A stretch of DNA of 64,000 nucleotides from Primulina eburnea. Lineage: Eukaryota > Streptophyta > Magnoliopsida > Lamiales > Gesneriaceae. The stretch is taken from NCBI RefSeq assembly GCF_022965805.1, contig NC_133103.1:30326626-30390625 (forward strand), read 5' to 3'. The notes beneath the pieces were generated by a model. It did not search any database and had not been told where the DNA came from. It worked only from the letters and a program-made list of their open reading frames with translations. Shown in pieces: positions 35,940 through 49,299 of the stretch. Both the position numbers and the translations under genes were made by a program. Numbering within the stretch: position 1 is the stretch's first letter; each line of letters opens with the position of its first letter.

Positions 35940-36270
35940 TCCAAATGAAAAGTTGAGGGCCAAAATTTAGAGAAATCAAAACTATGGGAATTATATGGGT
36001 TTCGAAAATTCTTGGGGTAAAAAGTAAAATTTTCAAAAATTTGAGGTCTAAAATATAATTTTCGATAGTTAAGGGACCAAAACGCAATTAACCAAAAGAT
36101 AAGGGGCTTTTATGCAATTACCGAATTCTTAAGGACCATGATTGTAATTTTTGAAACCTTAAAGGACTAAAATGAAAATTTTCAAAATATAAGTGCCATA
36201 ATGCAAATATCTGAAAATTTGGGGACTAAAGTGGAATTTCAAAAAATCGGAGGACTAAAATGAAATTTTT
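35940..36270 (+). repeat. diverged ~36-40 bp repeats in the candidate intron
   Basis: About eight imperfect direct repeats of the form AAGGGACCAAAATGCAATT followed by TTCAAAAATTT-like bases. The same pattern occurs in the LARD internal region at about 47220-47560. Confidence 0.7.
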
Positions 36271-36378
36271 CAAGAAATGCTTAAGTTCAAAACGCAATCT
36301 ACATTTAAATTTGGTAATTAATGATAGTAAATCCTTAAGTTTCAACACGAAAAGATTTAAAAGACATTTTTGCCGCAG

Positions 36379-39300
36379 GAAGGATCATCATTCTAGGTGT
36401 GGCTACATATGCACTTCTAGATTCGGGAGCTACACATTCTTTTATATGTGAAACCTTCATCGAAAGACTGAATATTACTCCTCAAGATATGAGTTTGGGT
36501 TTCAAAATTTCTATTCCGGTGATCAAATGCTCACGTCAAAGATTTTCAAGAATCTTGAGCTACATTTATACAAGGATGTTGAGCGGGCAGATCTTATTGT
36601 GCTTCCTATGCCGGAATTTGATATTATACTCGACATGAATTGGTTATCAGCGAATGGAGCTTCGATTGATTTTTGTCAGCGAACAGTGTCTATTCGACCG
36701 CCTAGTGGTAAATCTTTTGTGTTTGAGGCGGCGAGAAACAGACAAATGCCGCACATTATCTCTTGTCTATGTGCGAGAAGCTTATTAAGCGTGGATGCCA
36801 AGCTTATCTAGCATGTGTCACTACTGCACATGCATCTATCAGTCAGAAGTTAGAAGATGTTGATATTTTCAGAGATTTTCCTAGGGTCTTTCCCGAGGAC
36901 GTTTCTGGCATTCCACCCGATCGTGAAGTGGAATTCTCTATTGATCTAACGTCGGGAACTGTTCCTATATCTAAAGCGCCTTATCGTCTAGCACGTGCTG
37001 AAATGAAAGAATTGAAAGATCAAATCCAAGAATTTTTAGACAAGGGTTTCATTCGCCCTAGTTATTCTCCATGGGGCGCATCAGTGTTATTTGTGAAAAA
37101 AAAAGATGGTAGTATGCGTCTTTGCATCGATTATCGAGAGCTTAATAGGGTCACTATCACAAACAAGTATCCACTGCCAAGAATTGAATATTTATTTGAT
37201 CAGTTGCAAGGAGCATCGATATTTTCTGAGATGGATTTGTGATCTGGATACCATCAATTGAAAGTAAAATAGTCAGATGTACACAAGACGGCATTTCACA
37301 TGAGATATGGGCACTATGAGTTTATGGTCATGCCATTTGGGCTGACCAATGCGCTAGCGATCTTCATGGATCTCATGAATCGTGTATTTCAGCCGTATCT
37401 GGATCAGTTTATTATAGTCTTCATTGATACTGCAAGTTCTACAAGATAAGAAGCTATATGCAAAATTCACCAAGTGTGAGTTTTAGCTTGATTGAGTGGC
37501 ATTATTAGGCCACATCATTTCTAGTAGTGGAGTGGAGGTAGTAAAGTTGAGGTAGTGAAAGTGTGGCCAGTACCAAAGAGTGTTACCGATATTCGCAGTT
37601 TCTTGGGACTATCAGGCTATTATCGCAAGTTTATTCAGGGGTTCTCATCTATAGCGGTACCTATGACCGCCTTGACAAAGAAAAATGCAAAGTTTGTTTG
37701 GGGACCCGTGTGCCAAGACAGTTTTGACAAGTTGAAGCAAGTCTTGATATCAGCACCAGTGTTATCTATGCCATCGGGCCAAGTGGAGTATGTTCTTTAT
37801 ACCGATTCTTCTAAAATTTGTTTGGGCGCAGTTCTGATGCAAAACGACCGAGTTATCGCCTATGCATCGAGACAGCTGAAAATTCACGAGAAGAACTACC
37901 CTACTCATGATCTTGAACTTGCAGCAGCAGTCTTTGCACTAAAGATTTGGAGACACTACCTTTATGGGGAGAAGTGCAAAATATTCACCGACCATAAAAG
38001 TTTGAAATACTTCTTCACCCAAAAGGAGTTGAATATGAGACAACGCAAATGGCTTGAATTAGTAAAGGACTATGATTGTGACATTAACTACCATCCGGGA
38101 AAAGATAATGTAGTGGCAGACGCGTTGAGTAGAAAGGCAGCAGTTATCACTCAATTATCACTTCAAAGACCGTTGCAGTCCGAGACACAGCGGTTTGAGC
38201 TTACAGTGTATGCTAGGGGTGAGGCCCCCAATGTTGCCACATTATCAGTACAGTCGAATTTGAGAGATATAATTCGGGAGGGAAAATCCACTTATGAGCA
38301 GTTGCAAAAGTGGAGAGCTAGAGATGAAGACAAGGGCCGGAAATTATATTCGGAGGTGGATGGTTTAGTTCTTTATCGAGATCGTTTGTGGGTTCCTAGT
38401 GACGATTCTTTAAGAGATCTTATTATGAAGGAATCCCATGAAACACCTTACTCCATACATCTGGGAAGTACGAAGATGTACAAAGATTTGCAGTTGTTAT
38501 ATTGGTGGCCAGGCATGAAGATGGACATTTTGAGATTGTATCCGAGTGTTTGACTTGTCAGAAAGTTAAAGTAGAACATCAAAGACCAGCGGGGAAATTG
38601 AAGCCACTTCTTATTCCCGAGTGGAAATGGGAAAATATCACTATGGAATTTGTTGTGGGATTGCCAAAGACTGTTAAGAAATTGAATGTCATTTGGGTGA
38701 TAGTGGATCGTTTTACGAAATAAGCGCATTTTCTATCTATTAAGACGACATTCACCGTGATTCAGTATGCAGAGTTTTATATTCGAAAGATAGTTCGTCT
38801 TCATGGGATTCCAGTGTCTATTGTTTCTGACAGAGATCCGAGATTTACGTAATATTTTTGAAAAATTATGCATGCAGCGATGGGGACCAATTTACTATTC
38901 AGTATAGCATTCCACCCTCAAACCGATGGTCAGTTAGAAAGAGTTATACAGATTTTGGAAGATCTACTGCGAGCATGTGTTATTGATTTCCAAGGCAGTT
39001 GGGAACCAAAGTTACCTCTAGTGGAGTTCACCTACAATAATATTTTCCAATCATCAATCGGGATGGCTCCTTTTGAGGCACTTTATGGAAGGAAATGTAG
39101 TTTTCCTATTCATTGGGACGAGGTTTGGGAAAGAAGGGATATTGGTCCGAATGTCATTGAAGAGACTGCTGAGCTTGTAGTCAAAATTCGTGAGAGAATG
39201 AAGACTGCACAAAGCCGACAAAAGAATTATGCTGACAAAATACTAAGGGACTTAGAGTTTGAAGTGGGCGACCATGTATTTGTGAAAATAGCACCTATAA

Positions 39301-39687
39301 AGGTTGTTACACGCTTTGGCAAGAAATGCAAGCTTAGTCCAAGATTTATAGGCCCATTCGAGATTTTGGAGAGAATTGAGACACTGGCTTATAAAGTGGC
39401 ATTGCCACCAGCGCTTTCGGGAGTTCACAATATGTTCCATATTTCAATGCTGCGTAAGTACATGTCGAACCCATCACATGTGCTAAATTATGAACCAACT
39501 CAATTAACTCCAAATATGACATATGAAGAAAGGCATGTCCAGATCTTAGAAAGCAAGAAAGAAGATTGCGAAACAAAGTCATTCCAATGGTCAAGGTCAA
39601 GTGGCTGAATCACTCGAAAGAGGAAGCTACTTGGAAAACCGAGAGGACCTGAAGAGTCACTATCCAGACTTATTTGGTAAGTTCTAA
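36379..39687 (+). pseudogene. pol: G1 pol: protease, RT, RNase H, integrase, chromodomain tail
   Basis: Domains are in chromovirus order. Protease: LLDSGATHSF (36414-36443). RT (about 36960-37480): [47 protein letters not shown]. RNase H (about 37790-38140): [31 protein letters not shown], so its acidic residues are kept. Integrase: the zinc-finger histidines in HETPYSIH and cysteines in CLTCQKVK, then the core with VSIVSDRDPRFT and the Glu of QLERVI; the first catalytic Asp is Glu (ITMEFVVGLP). GPFEILERI and MFHISMLRKY precede a tail with VKVKWLNHSKEEATW. Breaks: frameshifts near 36520, 36790, 37540, 38535, 39590 and 39650; stops including 37240-37242; and a deletion just after VFID at 37430 that removes the second catalytic Asp of the YxDD-type motif. 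Non-functional. Confidence 0.93.
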
Positions 39688-39742
39688 TTTCGAGGACTAA
39701 TTTATTAAGGTGGGGGGGGGGGGGGGGGGGGGGGGGTTGGAC
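39688..39742 (+). promoter_or_regulatory. G1 3' end and polypurine tract with 25 G run
   Basis: After AATTTCGAGGACTAATTTATTAAGGT comes an uninterrupted run of 25 G (39712-39736), then TTGGAC and the LTR. Relatives here have AAGGGGGGAGAGT at this place, so the G run is an expansion (or a basecalling effect in a homopolymer). Confidence 0.8.
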
Positions 39743-40869
39743 TGTAAGGTCCAAAAATAAAAAGACGTAATCCAACTGCATGCAATCTAGCAAACATGAA
39801 AAATGTATAATTAACTGATTTTAATTGCTAATTGATTATGTGACATACATACTTATATGTTAAATAGGATTTTGTTATCATCATGCATAAAATTGTATTT
39901 TTAAGGAATATTCATGTTGCCATCGAGGAACGGAGACCGAGGGCTGAAGAACGTAAAATGTTTTATTGAATCATTATTTTTAATTGTTTAAAATATAGTT
40001 GATGGTTTTTCATATTTTTGAAAATAAGGGGTTTTGAGGTAATTTTATACGCCGGGACGTAAATTTTATTAGAGTTGGTTTTTCAAAAAATGCGAGCTTT
40101 TTGGCAACCCGGCTAATAAATTCACAAATTTATTTAAACAAAAACTTTGATAATATTTTATTAAATCCTAATTAAGACTAATGGACTTAGTTGACTAGGC
40201 CTAAGCCTAGTTAGTAATTTAATTAGCTAATTAAAATTTTAATCACCTAAAACCCTACTCATATTCACGCCTCTTTCTGAATATTATTCTTCCAAAACCC
40301 ATCAACATACACGGCACACACCTTCATAAATTTTGTGGAGAAAAATCGTGAGGTGCAAGGAGGATTTCTAGCCAAAGGTCTTGCCCCGTTCTTCGTCGTC
40401 AACGTTAATTTGTGCGTATAAAACGCAAATGCACCCCATAATTCTTCCTTTTCTCGTCTTTTACACCATAGTAAATATTTAAAATCATTTTGCATGAATA
40501 AACAAGGATCACTTGACTATAATTCGTTCTTCATGCATATGTGGAGTTAAAACATGATTTATGATTCAAATAACTTGTATAATATTTGATTAAGGGGATG
40601 TCATGATGTAAGGTAAGATTAAGAGTGGTTTACACCTGTTTTAGAGTCACACACTCATGCCTAAACCACCTCAAAATCGAAGGAAATAAGCTTGCTGGAA
40701 TCAGGTTTCTGTCAAGGGGTTAAGGGTTCGGGTTTCATGAATAAGGGGGAGGGTTGGCCTTGGCTTGGGTTCAGGGCTGGCTAGGGGCTTGGTTGAGTCT
40801 AGGGTAGAGTCCTAGACAAGCTAGGACTCGGGTTTGAGGGCTGGGAGGAGTCCTGATACACAAGGACAC
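39743..40869 (+). repeat. 3' LTR of G1, left part
   Basis: Starts TGTAAGGTCCAAAAATAAA and is collinear with the 5' LTR to GTCCTGATACACAAGGA, where a minus-strand LTR begins at 40870. The rest is at 53390-55299. The inverted repeat with arms GAGTCCTAG/CTAGGACTC is at 40807-40829. Confidence 0.88.
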
Positions 40870-43445
40870 TGAAACGTCTGCCCTTTTTATTGCTTTAAAA
40901 GTACTAGAAATTGTTTTCTCTCCTTAATCTTCATAATTAAAAATATACATATATATAAATACTTTAAAATATCTTGTCACTATTTTAAAAATAAACATCC
41001 AACTGTCATTTTAAAATCCAAAGGAAAATATTTTAAAAAATAAAATCGTCAAACATTTTACCAATCTAAAAATATTATTTGAAAAGTATAGCTAATACTA
41101 TAACCTCTCAAAAAGCATAAAATAAAATGTCGTAAAAATCTTTAACTTAAAGTCGTAAACTTAAATGCGGAAGTAGAAGCGCTGGTCCTCGGGTTATGTG
41201 CACCGACAGTCCGGCAAGTCACTCGTCAATACCTCCAACATCGTAGTTATTTATATCACCTGCATCAACACACCTAGTGAGTCTAAAGACTCAACACGTC
41301 ATATCCTTGATACCGAGTAATACGCAATACAGTTAACATATAACGATGAAAAATACTTGTACTTAAAATATCGTTTTCATGAAGATGCATAAACATAAAC
41401 ATAACATTTTCGTAAACATTTTCATTATGCATAAAACATTTAAATAAAAACATTTTCATAATCTTATGCAAATAAACATTTTCATATAAACATAAACATA
41501 TTCATATTCATATCTATATTCATATAAACATATTCATGTCCTCATATTCATATTCATATTAACATATTCATATTCATGTTCGTGAATGTTGAATTCAGAT
41601 AGTGATTGTGACTCGTATTCTTAAACGTATTGGGCGATGGATCCATCTAAAGAAAACCACAGTACTGGGCGACGGGGACACCAGCAACTCTCTCACCGGT
41701 CAACTGGACCTTGGCCTACGTATTAACATATCATGTCATTGGAAATACGATCGTCGGGGCTCCCTTTGGGGCCTTTTCCCATAAATGGGCTCCCTCTGGG
41801 ACCTTCTCCCCTCACGACATCTCCTATCATATCATCGTATTCGTATTCGTATTCGTATTCCTATCAACGGAAACACGATCGTCGGGCTCCCACTGGGACC
41901 ATAACCCTCACGATATTTCCAACATATTCAGTAGTCACAATCCATTCACATCCTTCAACATGTCGTATTTCCATCACTTAATAAAAACATGCATAAAATA
42001 TTTTATTTTGAAACCAAGCATGCAACATATTTTTTAAATGTCCAATTTAAACCTCAAAATCCATAAACTTTTTTAAAAATAACATTTAACATATTCATAT
42101 CCATGAACATTTAAAATAAAATTTTAACATATAAAAATTCATAAACATTCCAAATAATCATATTAGCATATAAAACATCATTCAGGACACTGCCATGACG
42201 TTTACTAATTTCTAGGTGTAAAATGACCGTTTTACCTCTGGACGTAAAATTTCACGTTTTGACTTTTTCTTAATTCATTGACCCTAATATGTCCCATATA
42301 ATTATTTAAGCCTACAGTAATTTTCTCATATTTTTATTTAGCCTAATTCGATGAATTTTAATTTAATCTTTAAATAAGACGTATTATTGCGTTTTAATCT
42401 CGAATTAAACCAAACCTTAGTATAAAATTCCAAAATTAAAAACTTAGACTTATAATAATTAATTAAGCTTAAAACTAATTTTTCATAATTTTATAAGCTT
42501 AACTAGGCTTTTCTATTAACTCGTTAATTAGTGTTTCGTACGCCGATTAAATCCCGAATAAATCCAAAACTCATTATTTTGATCCCAAATTTTAAACATA
42601 GCATTTTTAAGATTTATTCTACCCTTCCAAGTCATGATCCACCCCGGTGGACCCATGGATTCAATTTTAGTTCTTTAATTTATGTTTTTGACACATTATC
42701 GCACACATCGAGCCATCTCCTAATTTACTCGAGCCACGCCCGAGCCACCTTGAGCCAAAACCTAGCCAACCCATCTAGGGACCCTACTTAACAATTATAA
42801 CCCATTGGACCTTACCCTAAGCCCCAAAAACGAAGCAAAACATTTAGCTGCAGAAACAGCCCCAAAAACACATCTAGACACCCATTGAGCCAAACTCGTT
42901 TTTCCCTGAGCCAAGCTCGAACCCTCTTGAACCAACCTCGACCCAGACCCCCTATGGACCCTTATAACATAAGGACTCGACCCCAGCCCCTGAAACCGAA
43001 GCCACATCTCACCAGCTTGTCATGGCCGAGAAAACCCATATGCACAAAGACTCTTGTTCACTCTTAGGACTCTAGCCGACCGAGCCACCCCTGAACCAAC
43101 CTGTTGTGCACTTACCTAGGACTCCAAAGAGTCCCCCTAGCCCAGCCCGAGCCCCCTGGTCAAGCCCCTTAATCCCTGTACCCTGCTGTCAAGGACTCCT
43201 CCCAGCCATTTAGCTGGAGTCCTAGCTTGGCTAGGAATCTTCCCTAGACTCCCTCCTGACCTTGGCCAACCCCTGGAACCAACCGAAACAAGTCTAGCCC
43301 TAGCAAACTAAAAACCGAACCCCTTTAAATCCCATGACAGCAAATTGCATGAAGTTGTGTCCAAATTCGTGTGTGTGGTTTGGGTGGCGTTTTAGGAGTC
43401 TGAAATTCATGACAAACCATGCCTTAACCCTTCCTAGACATGGCA

Positions 43446-46400
43446 TGTAGGACCCGAAAATCAGATTACGTATAAGCCATGAATCATTTCTATTATTTAA
43501 ATTAAATATGAAGTTTTAAATCATGATTATTTATTTTAAAAGTAGATGTTTAGTTTTAATTTTTTAAGATAAATACGCGAGGTCGGACCGGAGTTTGGAG
43601 GTTTGAGATAAGATTAATAATAAGACAAATATTCCTAATTTTAATTTAAGTCAAGAAATAATTTAATTTGAAGAAAAAGAATATTTTAGGATTTATTAAA
43701 TTAATGGGAGTCAAATTAGTAAATAAATTCTATTAGGTTCAATATTTAATTAAAGTTTAAATAAAATTATGTGAATAAATGGGGATGAATTAATCTAGGT
43801 ATAATATATTCAAGAAATTAAACATAGCATCTAAACATTTAAATTGAGGTCATGTATGCCATGCAAAAGTTCTAAGCAAGATGCTAAACTAAATTAATTT
43901 TTTAATGCATTAAAATAAATATAATGAAGGTTTAAAACCTTAAACAATTAAAATGCAAGGTTTAAATAATAATATACTATGCAAATGAGTAATAAATTTG
44001 GTTAAGATAATTCAAAAGATTAGTAAATTCATTGTAGTCACCTCATTGGCCTTTAAATGAATACCATTACTCACTTTTAATTCAGTAAGTTATTGGTAAA
44101 TTCAAATACTATAATTCATATAATTTCCCTCAACCTATTAGACTATGAAATGAGCTTGATTGTGTTACAAGAATTTGGTGGGCATGCAACGGCAACTAGG
44201 AAGAAAGCATTCAAATAATATTCAAAGTTTTCACTTGTAACCTCCCACCTTAATGCATATTATGGTATATTTAACACCCTTGTAACCATCACCTCCATTA
44301 CATAGCATCTCTTCATTCCATATACACGAAAATATCAGAAGAAAGGCTACTGAAATTGTGAAATAAAAGAATAAGAAAAGTTATAGCAAAGGAAATGAGA
44401 AAAAAACAATTCAAACCATTCAAAATCTCTTCCACTCCTTCACTTGTAACTCTCATTTTAAGGCATATAATGTCACCTTTAACACCTATTAAATCATTCA
44501 CCCTCCTCACCTACATCCCCACAACCTCACCTTCGAAATTTCAGAAGAAAACAGCAGCAAGATAATTGAGAATAACAGCAGCTGAACAAGAAGGAAGCCA
44601 ACTCCGATCCCGTCGCGTCGTATTGTCGTTTTGATTTGTTTTTCTTCAAAACAAATTCCAGGCATGTATATATTGTTTCTTTTCTCTTCAATCAAGTCCT
44701 ATAGATATTTTAAAACATGATATGTTCAGGATTCATGAGGCAACACGAAATTTACAGCAACTTTACAATAAAACTGCATATGCACACTCACGGCTTTTGA
44801 TTTAGAACTTCACGGTTTGAGATGTTTTGATGATTACAGGGTGTTGCTTCGTTTCCAGGCTCACATGGCTGCTTCCAGGAATGTTTTAGAGTGTGTTAGG
44901 GTGTGGTTAGTTCGTTGGTTTAAGTCCATACACTCAGGAGAAAGATTTGACAGCACATGTCAATGAGTTACAGATTTTGTGTCAAGTTTCTGTCATTGAG
45001 TTGTTTGATGGGTGGGTTCGAATCTTGGCTGTCCTAGGGGCTGTAGCCATGGTTAAAACCCTTCCTTATCATGTCTAGGACGTGACCAAATCATCTTTTC
45101 AAAGCTTGTGTCATAGGTCCCTCAGATTTTTACAGAAACATGACAAGTACCCTTCGGTTTTCAAAATCTGATTTTCTATGTGAGTATGATTTCGGTTTTG
45201 GGGTGTGTTTTGGATTGTGGTTGGCTTTTAGCCCTTAGCCATGGTCCAAGCCATGCCTTAGGATGTTGGTAAGAGTCCTTGGGAGGTGGTTCAAGCCATT
45301 GGTCAATAAATTTTAGAGTTTACATCACAAACATCCAAGTTGCCACTGCTGGTTTTTTTTTTACAGCAACTCTCATCTTTGGTTTTGAGGTTGGTTTGAG
45401 TCCTTGGTTGGCTTTTAGCCCATGGCCTTGGACTGAACAATACCTTAATGAGTTAGGAAAGTCATGTTTTTGGCCGTTCGTGATTTGGTCGAGTTTAGAG
45501 GTCGTACGAGAATTTACGGTGAAAGGTGCCAAAATGACTCTCGAAAGAGTGTTTTATGTTTTTGGATTTCTTTCACCTATTTTCCTGTTTTATAGTTATT
45601 ATGCATATTTTTCAGTATGTTTGGGGTATTTTTAAGCATGGTTAAATGTTGGTTTAATGTTGGTTCGGGTTGGTACGAAGCCATGGTTAAAAATCAAGTT
45701 GTTGGTCCGAATCGTCTCGTTTTTTGTTCTATTGTTAAAATTATGTCAAGTCAAGATTTATTGCATGTGTCACATATTAGAATTAAGTCGCAGCAAGCCT
45801 GGGGACGATTCAACTCATCCGGTAAAAATAAGGTTATAATTATATTACGTGCATAAAATATAAAATGTTTATTTTTGAGATATATGATATATGTCTTGTG
45901 GCCACCTTATGCTTATGGGTTTGGAAGTCGGTAGGCGCAACCGAGGACCTCTCCGCCCGGTGACTTACGACCGGTTTATGATTATGTATGGGTACGGACA
46001 TCCAGTCCAAGGGCTGTGATTGATCTCTACCGCCCAGTATACTGTGGTTTAGTCTGATCAGGCGCTTACGCTATGTTATGGGCCACTTGCTTAGAAACAT
46101 TATCTCTACCAGAAAATTATATGTATGATATGTTATGACAGAGCTCTGTTGAGCAAAGCTTTTACGTATGGTTTTCAGATATGCACGTAGTTATAATTAT
46201 TCATGATACGCTTTTCACCGTACGCTCTACGATACTTTATTTTTATGATGCATGCGATTTTATGTTATATTTACTTGTTATTCACGATATATACATGTTG
46301 AGTCTTTAGACTCACTAGACTTGATTGTTGTAGATATTGACGAGGTCGAGACTGCGGGCGGAGACCAGTGAGCGATCTTGGGACAGCAGTAGTAAACCCG

Positions 46401-46623
46401 AGGACCTCATGATTTAATTTATGCACTTTTTATCATTCAAACTCAGTTTTAACATGTTGTATTATTTTTAAATTATTGTTTGAAATACAATGTTGACTTC
46501 CGCTGTTATTTTAAAGTTAAAATTATTTACCTGTTTATTTTATAAATTGGGCAAGTTATTTATTTATTTAGAAAAATTTTAATAATTCCGTAAAATTATG
46601 AATACGAAATACGGGCCTTTACA
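43446..46623 (+). repeat. LARD 5' LTR, family A (3,178 bp)
   Basis: Starts TGTAGGACCCGAAAATCAG, ends CGGGCCTTTACA. Includes the conserved block GTACGAGAATTTACGG..TGACTCTCGAAAGAG (45504-45549) and a diverged internal duplication of a segment beginning TTCACTTGTAAC (44229 and 44438). Confidence 0.92.
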
Positions 46624-46637
46624 GTTGGTATCAGAGC
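46624..46637 (+). promoter_or_regulatory. LARD primer binding site
   Basis: GTTGGTATCAGAGC directly after the LTR; initiator methionine tRNA primer site. Confidence 0.9.
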
Positions 46638-49287
46638 CTATGATCTTGTAAAGGGTTGTACTACTACTGCTCTCGAGAAGCTCATGAAGTCACGTCTTCG
46701 GTCTGTAAGTTTTACATTTACGCATTTTATTTAAAGCATGAATTATTTTAATAGCATCTTTTCGTGAAATGTTTTTACGTTCAGATTTTAATTGTTCAGT
46801 GTTTATTTAAATAAAATAAATAAAAAAAATTATTATGGAATTATGCATGTTGGGTACGTTTGGAATTGGACATGTCTAAGAATTCAAATATTGGGCTTTA
46901 GGAGAGGTTGAAAATGATTTGACTATATTAATTTTTAGGTCAGTAGTGTTGATGTCCTCCTTATGGGTTATAAGTTAATCTTGAAAATTATGAATGCTTT
47001 TGAGACTTGTAGAATTTCTAAGAAATTATTTATGGTTCTTGGTTGCTAGTCGAGTAGATTTTTGAGGATTTCATATAAGCAATAGCGATTCGAAGACTAC
47101 GACAATCTTTAGGATTATAAATATACAATTTGAGGATTTTAAGTACCTATGGAAATGTAAGATTAATTATGAGAATTTATTTAGGATACATGCTCTACCT
47201 ACTTAGAGTTAAGGATGGAATTGCATGAATTGAGAATTTTAAAGACCTAATTGTAATTACTAATAATTAGAGGACCTAAGTGCAAAACAAAATTCTAAGG
47301 GACTATTTTCGAAGTTACCAAATTTTGGGGTTAAATTTTGAGCTCGAGAATTTAAAAGTTGAATGAGGTAAAGATGGAAAATTTTATGGGGACAATAATT
47401 GAAAATTTCGAAGAGTTATAGGGCCAAAAAGTAAATTTGGAGAACTGTAAGAGTGCTATTGCAATTTTCAAAATTGTAAGGATTAAATGCGAACTTTTGA
47501 GGAATTGGAGTTTTAAGTATTTATAGAAATGTAAGACGTGTTATGTGAATTAATTTTGGGTTTAATAAACTTAAGGCTATTGAACCTTATGATGCGGGAA
47601 ATCTATAAAATGAAATTGGGAATACTGAGGACTAATGTGTAATTGTGGAATTTCGAGATTTAGTGAAAAAATTGGATGATAATCGAGGAAAGTAAGAATT
47701 AATTTTACAATTTTAAGAAATTTGAGAACTTATTTAGTAGTAAGTGAGAATTGAACGGTTTAAATGGTAGGAATTTGCGGTTATTTAGGCTCGAAGGAAA
47801 TATAGAATATTTAGATGCTTGGGTTATAATGTTAGAATGAATGGTAACCAAGGACATTGTAGGATGAATCAATCTTAGGCAGTGAAAATTTAAGCGTTAG
47901 TGAAATAATGATTGTGGCAAATTAAGAATTTAAAGTGATGACGACTTAAGTTAAATTTGATCGGTTAGTTAAGTTATAAGGATAAACATTGAGTTAGTAA
48001 ATTTTTGGGAACATAAGTTTGATATATGTGTCACAAGTTTTAGTCATGATCTTAACATTTAAGATTATACCTTGTGAGAATTTAAAATTTTAGGAAAGTT
48101 GGGTACGATGATGGTTAGTATAATTGGTAGACGCACGTATAAGGTGAGGTAGACACTTTGTCTTGAGAGATTTTAGAAGTCATTAACAAACTTGGGACTA
48201 AACGGATATGCGTATTAGAATTATTTTATTCAAAGCTATTTGGATTAGGTAAGTTTTAATTTATAATTTATGGGATATTTGTCCATACGAAAATTTTGAG
48301 TGAAATAAAAACAAAAGGGAATTAGTTGTGTTCAATATAAGTTATCAATTGATGAATATTAAGATTTTTATCAAGTAAGGAATCTAAAAGCTTGATATGG
48401 GGATTCTAGAATTATATGGATTATAAATGAAATTGATTTATTAGAGTTAGTCTAATGCTACTATGGGCTAACTTATTAAGTTTTATACGCTAGTATTAAT
48501 TAAGCATTTGGGATACGTAAGGATGCGACGTTCGCTTCAATAAGGAGAGTCCCAGGGTCTTAGGTCTCAACTTTATTCTAATTAAAAAGGAAATAGTTTA
48601 AGCATGTAATTTGTGCTAGAATAATTTTATTATTTAGGTGGAAGATCGGTATCGTATATTTTGGGTTTTATGGATTAAGACCACTTGAACTTAAGATTTG
48701 CAACAACGTTATATTGGGATGGACTTCTAAATAGTTAGGTTATGTAAGTTTGGAGCGGTAAGATAAAGATTCGATTCAATGATCTTAGTCTAATATTATT
48801 ATGGGGTTGAGATAAGGTTTAAACTTTTAAGTGTTTTACTAAGACCTCCTAAGTCAAACTGCATGAATGTCAATACTTGGACTTGAAGCTTTATCATCTC
48901 TTGAATTCGATAAAGTTAGGAAGGGATGCTGTTAAGATTTCAATATTGGAATATAATAGGTCAATGAACATCTTGGGTATATTCTAAGGAAAGTAAGGCG
49001 CGTTAAATTTGGACATCCACCTCTATTATGAGGAATTGCGGGATAAGTTAAAATTCGGGGCTATAGTTCAATAGAACTATGTTATCATAAGTTGTTTTAA
49101 GTTTCGATTCACAAACGAGGATTTTGGTAGACAAATTTATTTAGGATTGAGGAAACGTAAGGACAACTTAATATTTATCTTATCAGAGTAGCGCATCGGA
49201 AGCATGGATTATTAGGATTCTAGAACTAAGAATCTAAACTTTTTGTTTATCAAGGATAAGCGAATTTCGAGAACGAAATTTATTTTA
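46638..49287 (+). other. LARD internal domain, non-coding
   Basis: The first ~220 bp match the leader of the gypsy element at 1-4220 (TCTTGTAAAGGGTT, then CACGTCTTCGGTCTGTAAG). The middle (about 47220-47560) holds diverged repeats like those in the G1 candidate intron. The last ~750 bp are shared with two minus-strand copies (55525-56237 and 59264-60000). It ends with TTATCAAGGATAAGCGAATT and the gypsy-type TTCGAGAACGAAATT string. Stops are dense in all frames. Confidence 0.85.
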
Positions 49288-49299
49288 AGGGGGGAGAGT
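49288..49299 (+). promoter_or_regulatory. LARD polypurine tract
   Basis: AAGGGGGGAGAGT-type tract directly before the 3' LTR; primes plus-strand DNA synthesis. Confidence 0.88.

Larger units (their letters stand above)
29667..36378 (+). other. candidate retrotransposon intron between gag and protease
   Basis: GTAACC at 29667 and TTGCCGCAG ending at 36378 flank everything lying between the end of gag and the start of protease. Removing it joins the frames in phase, with one Gly codon split 1+2, and gives the gag-protease linker expected for this family. A solo LTR (29705-35785) inserted later; without it the intron would be ~631 bp. The remaining part is AT-rich, non-coding and contains diverged tandem repeats (35940-36270). 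Splicing is inferred from sequence only. Confidence 0.6.

Noticed and set aside
41480..41590. Regular CATATT repeats considered as an array of interest
   Set aside because: Simple-sequence repeat inside an LTR; no spacers or unit structure of a CRISPR-like array.
45279..45635. 118-codon open frame, repeated at 51137-51439
   Set aside because: It is present in both LTRs of the LARD, is not conserved at the C-terminus, and lies in a promoter-like part of the LTR.
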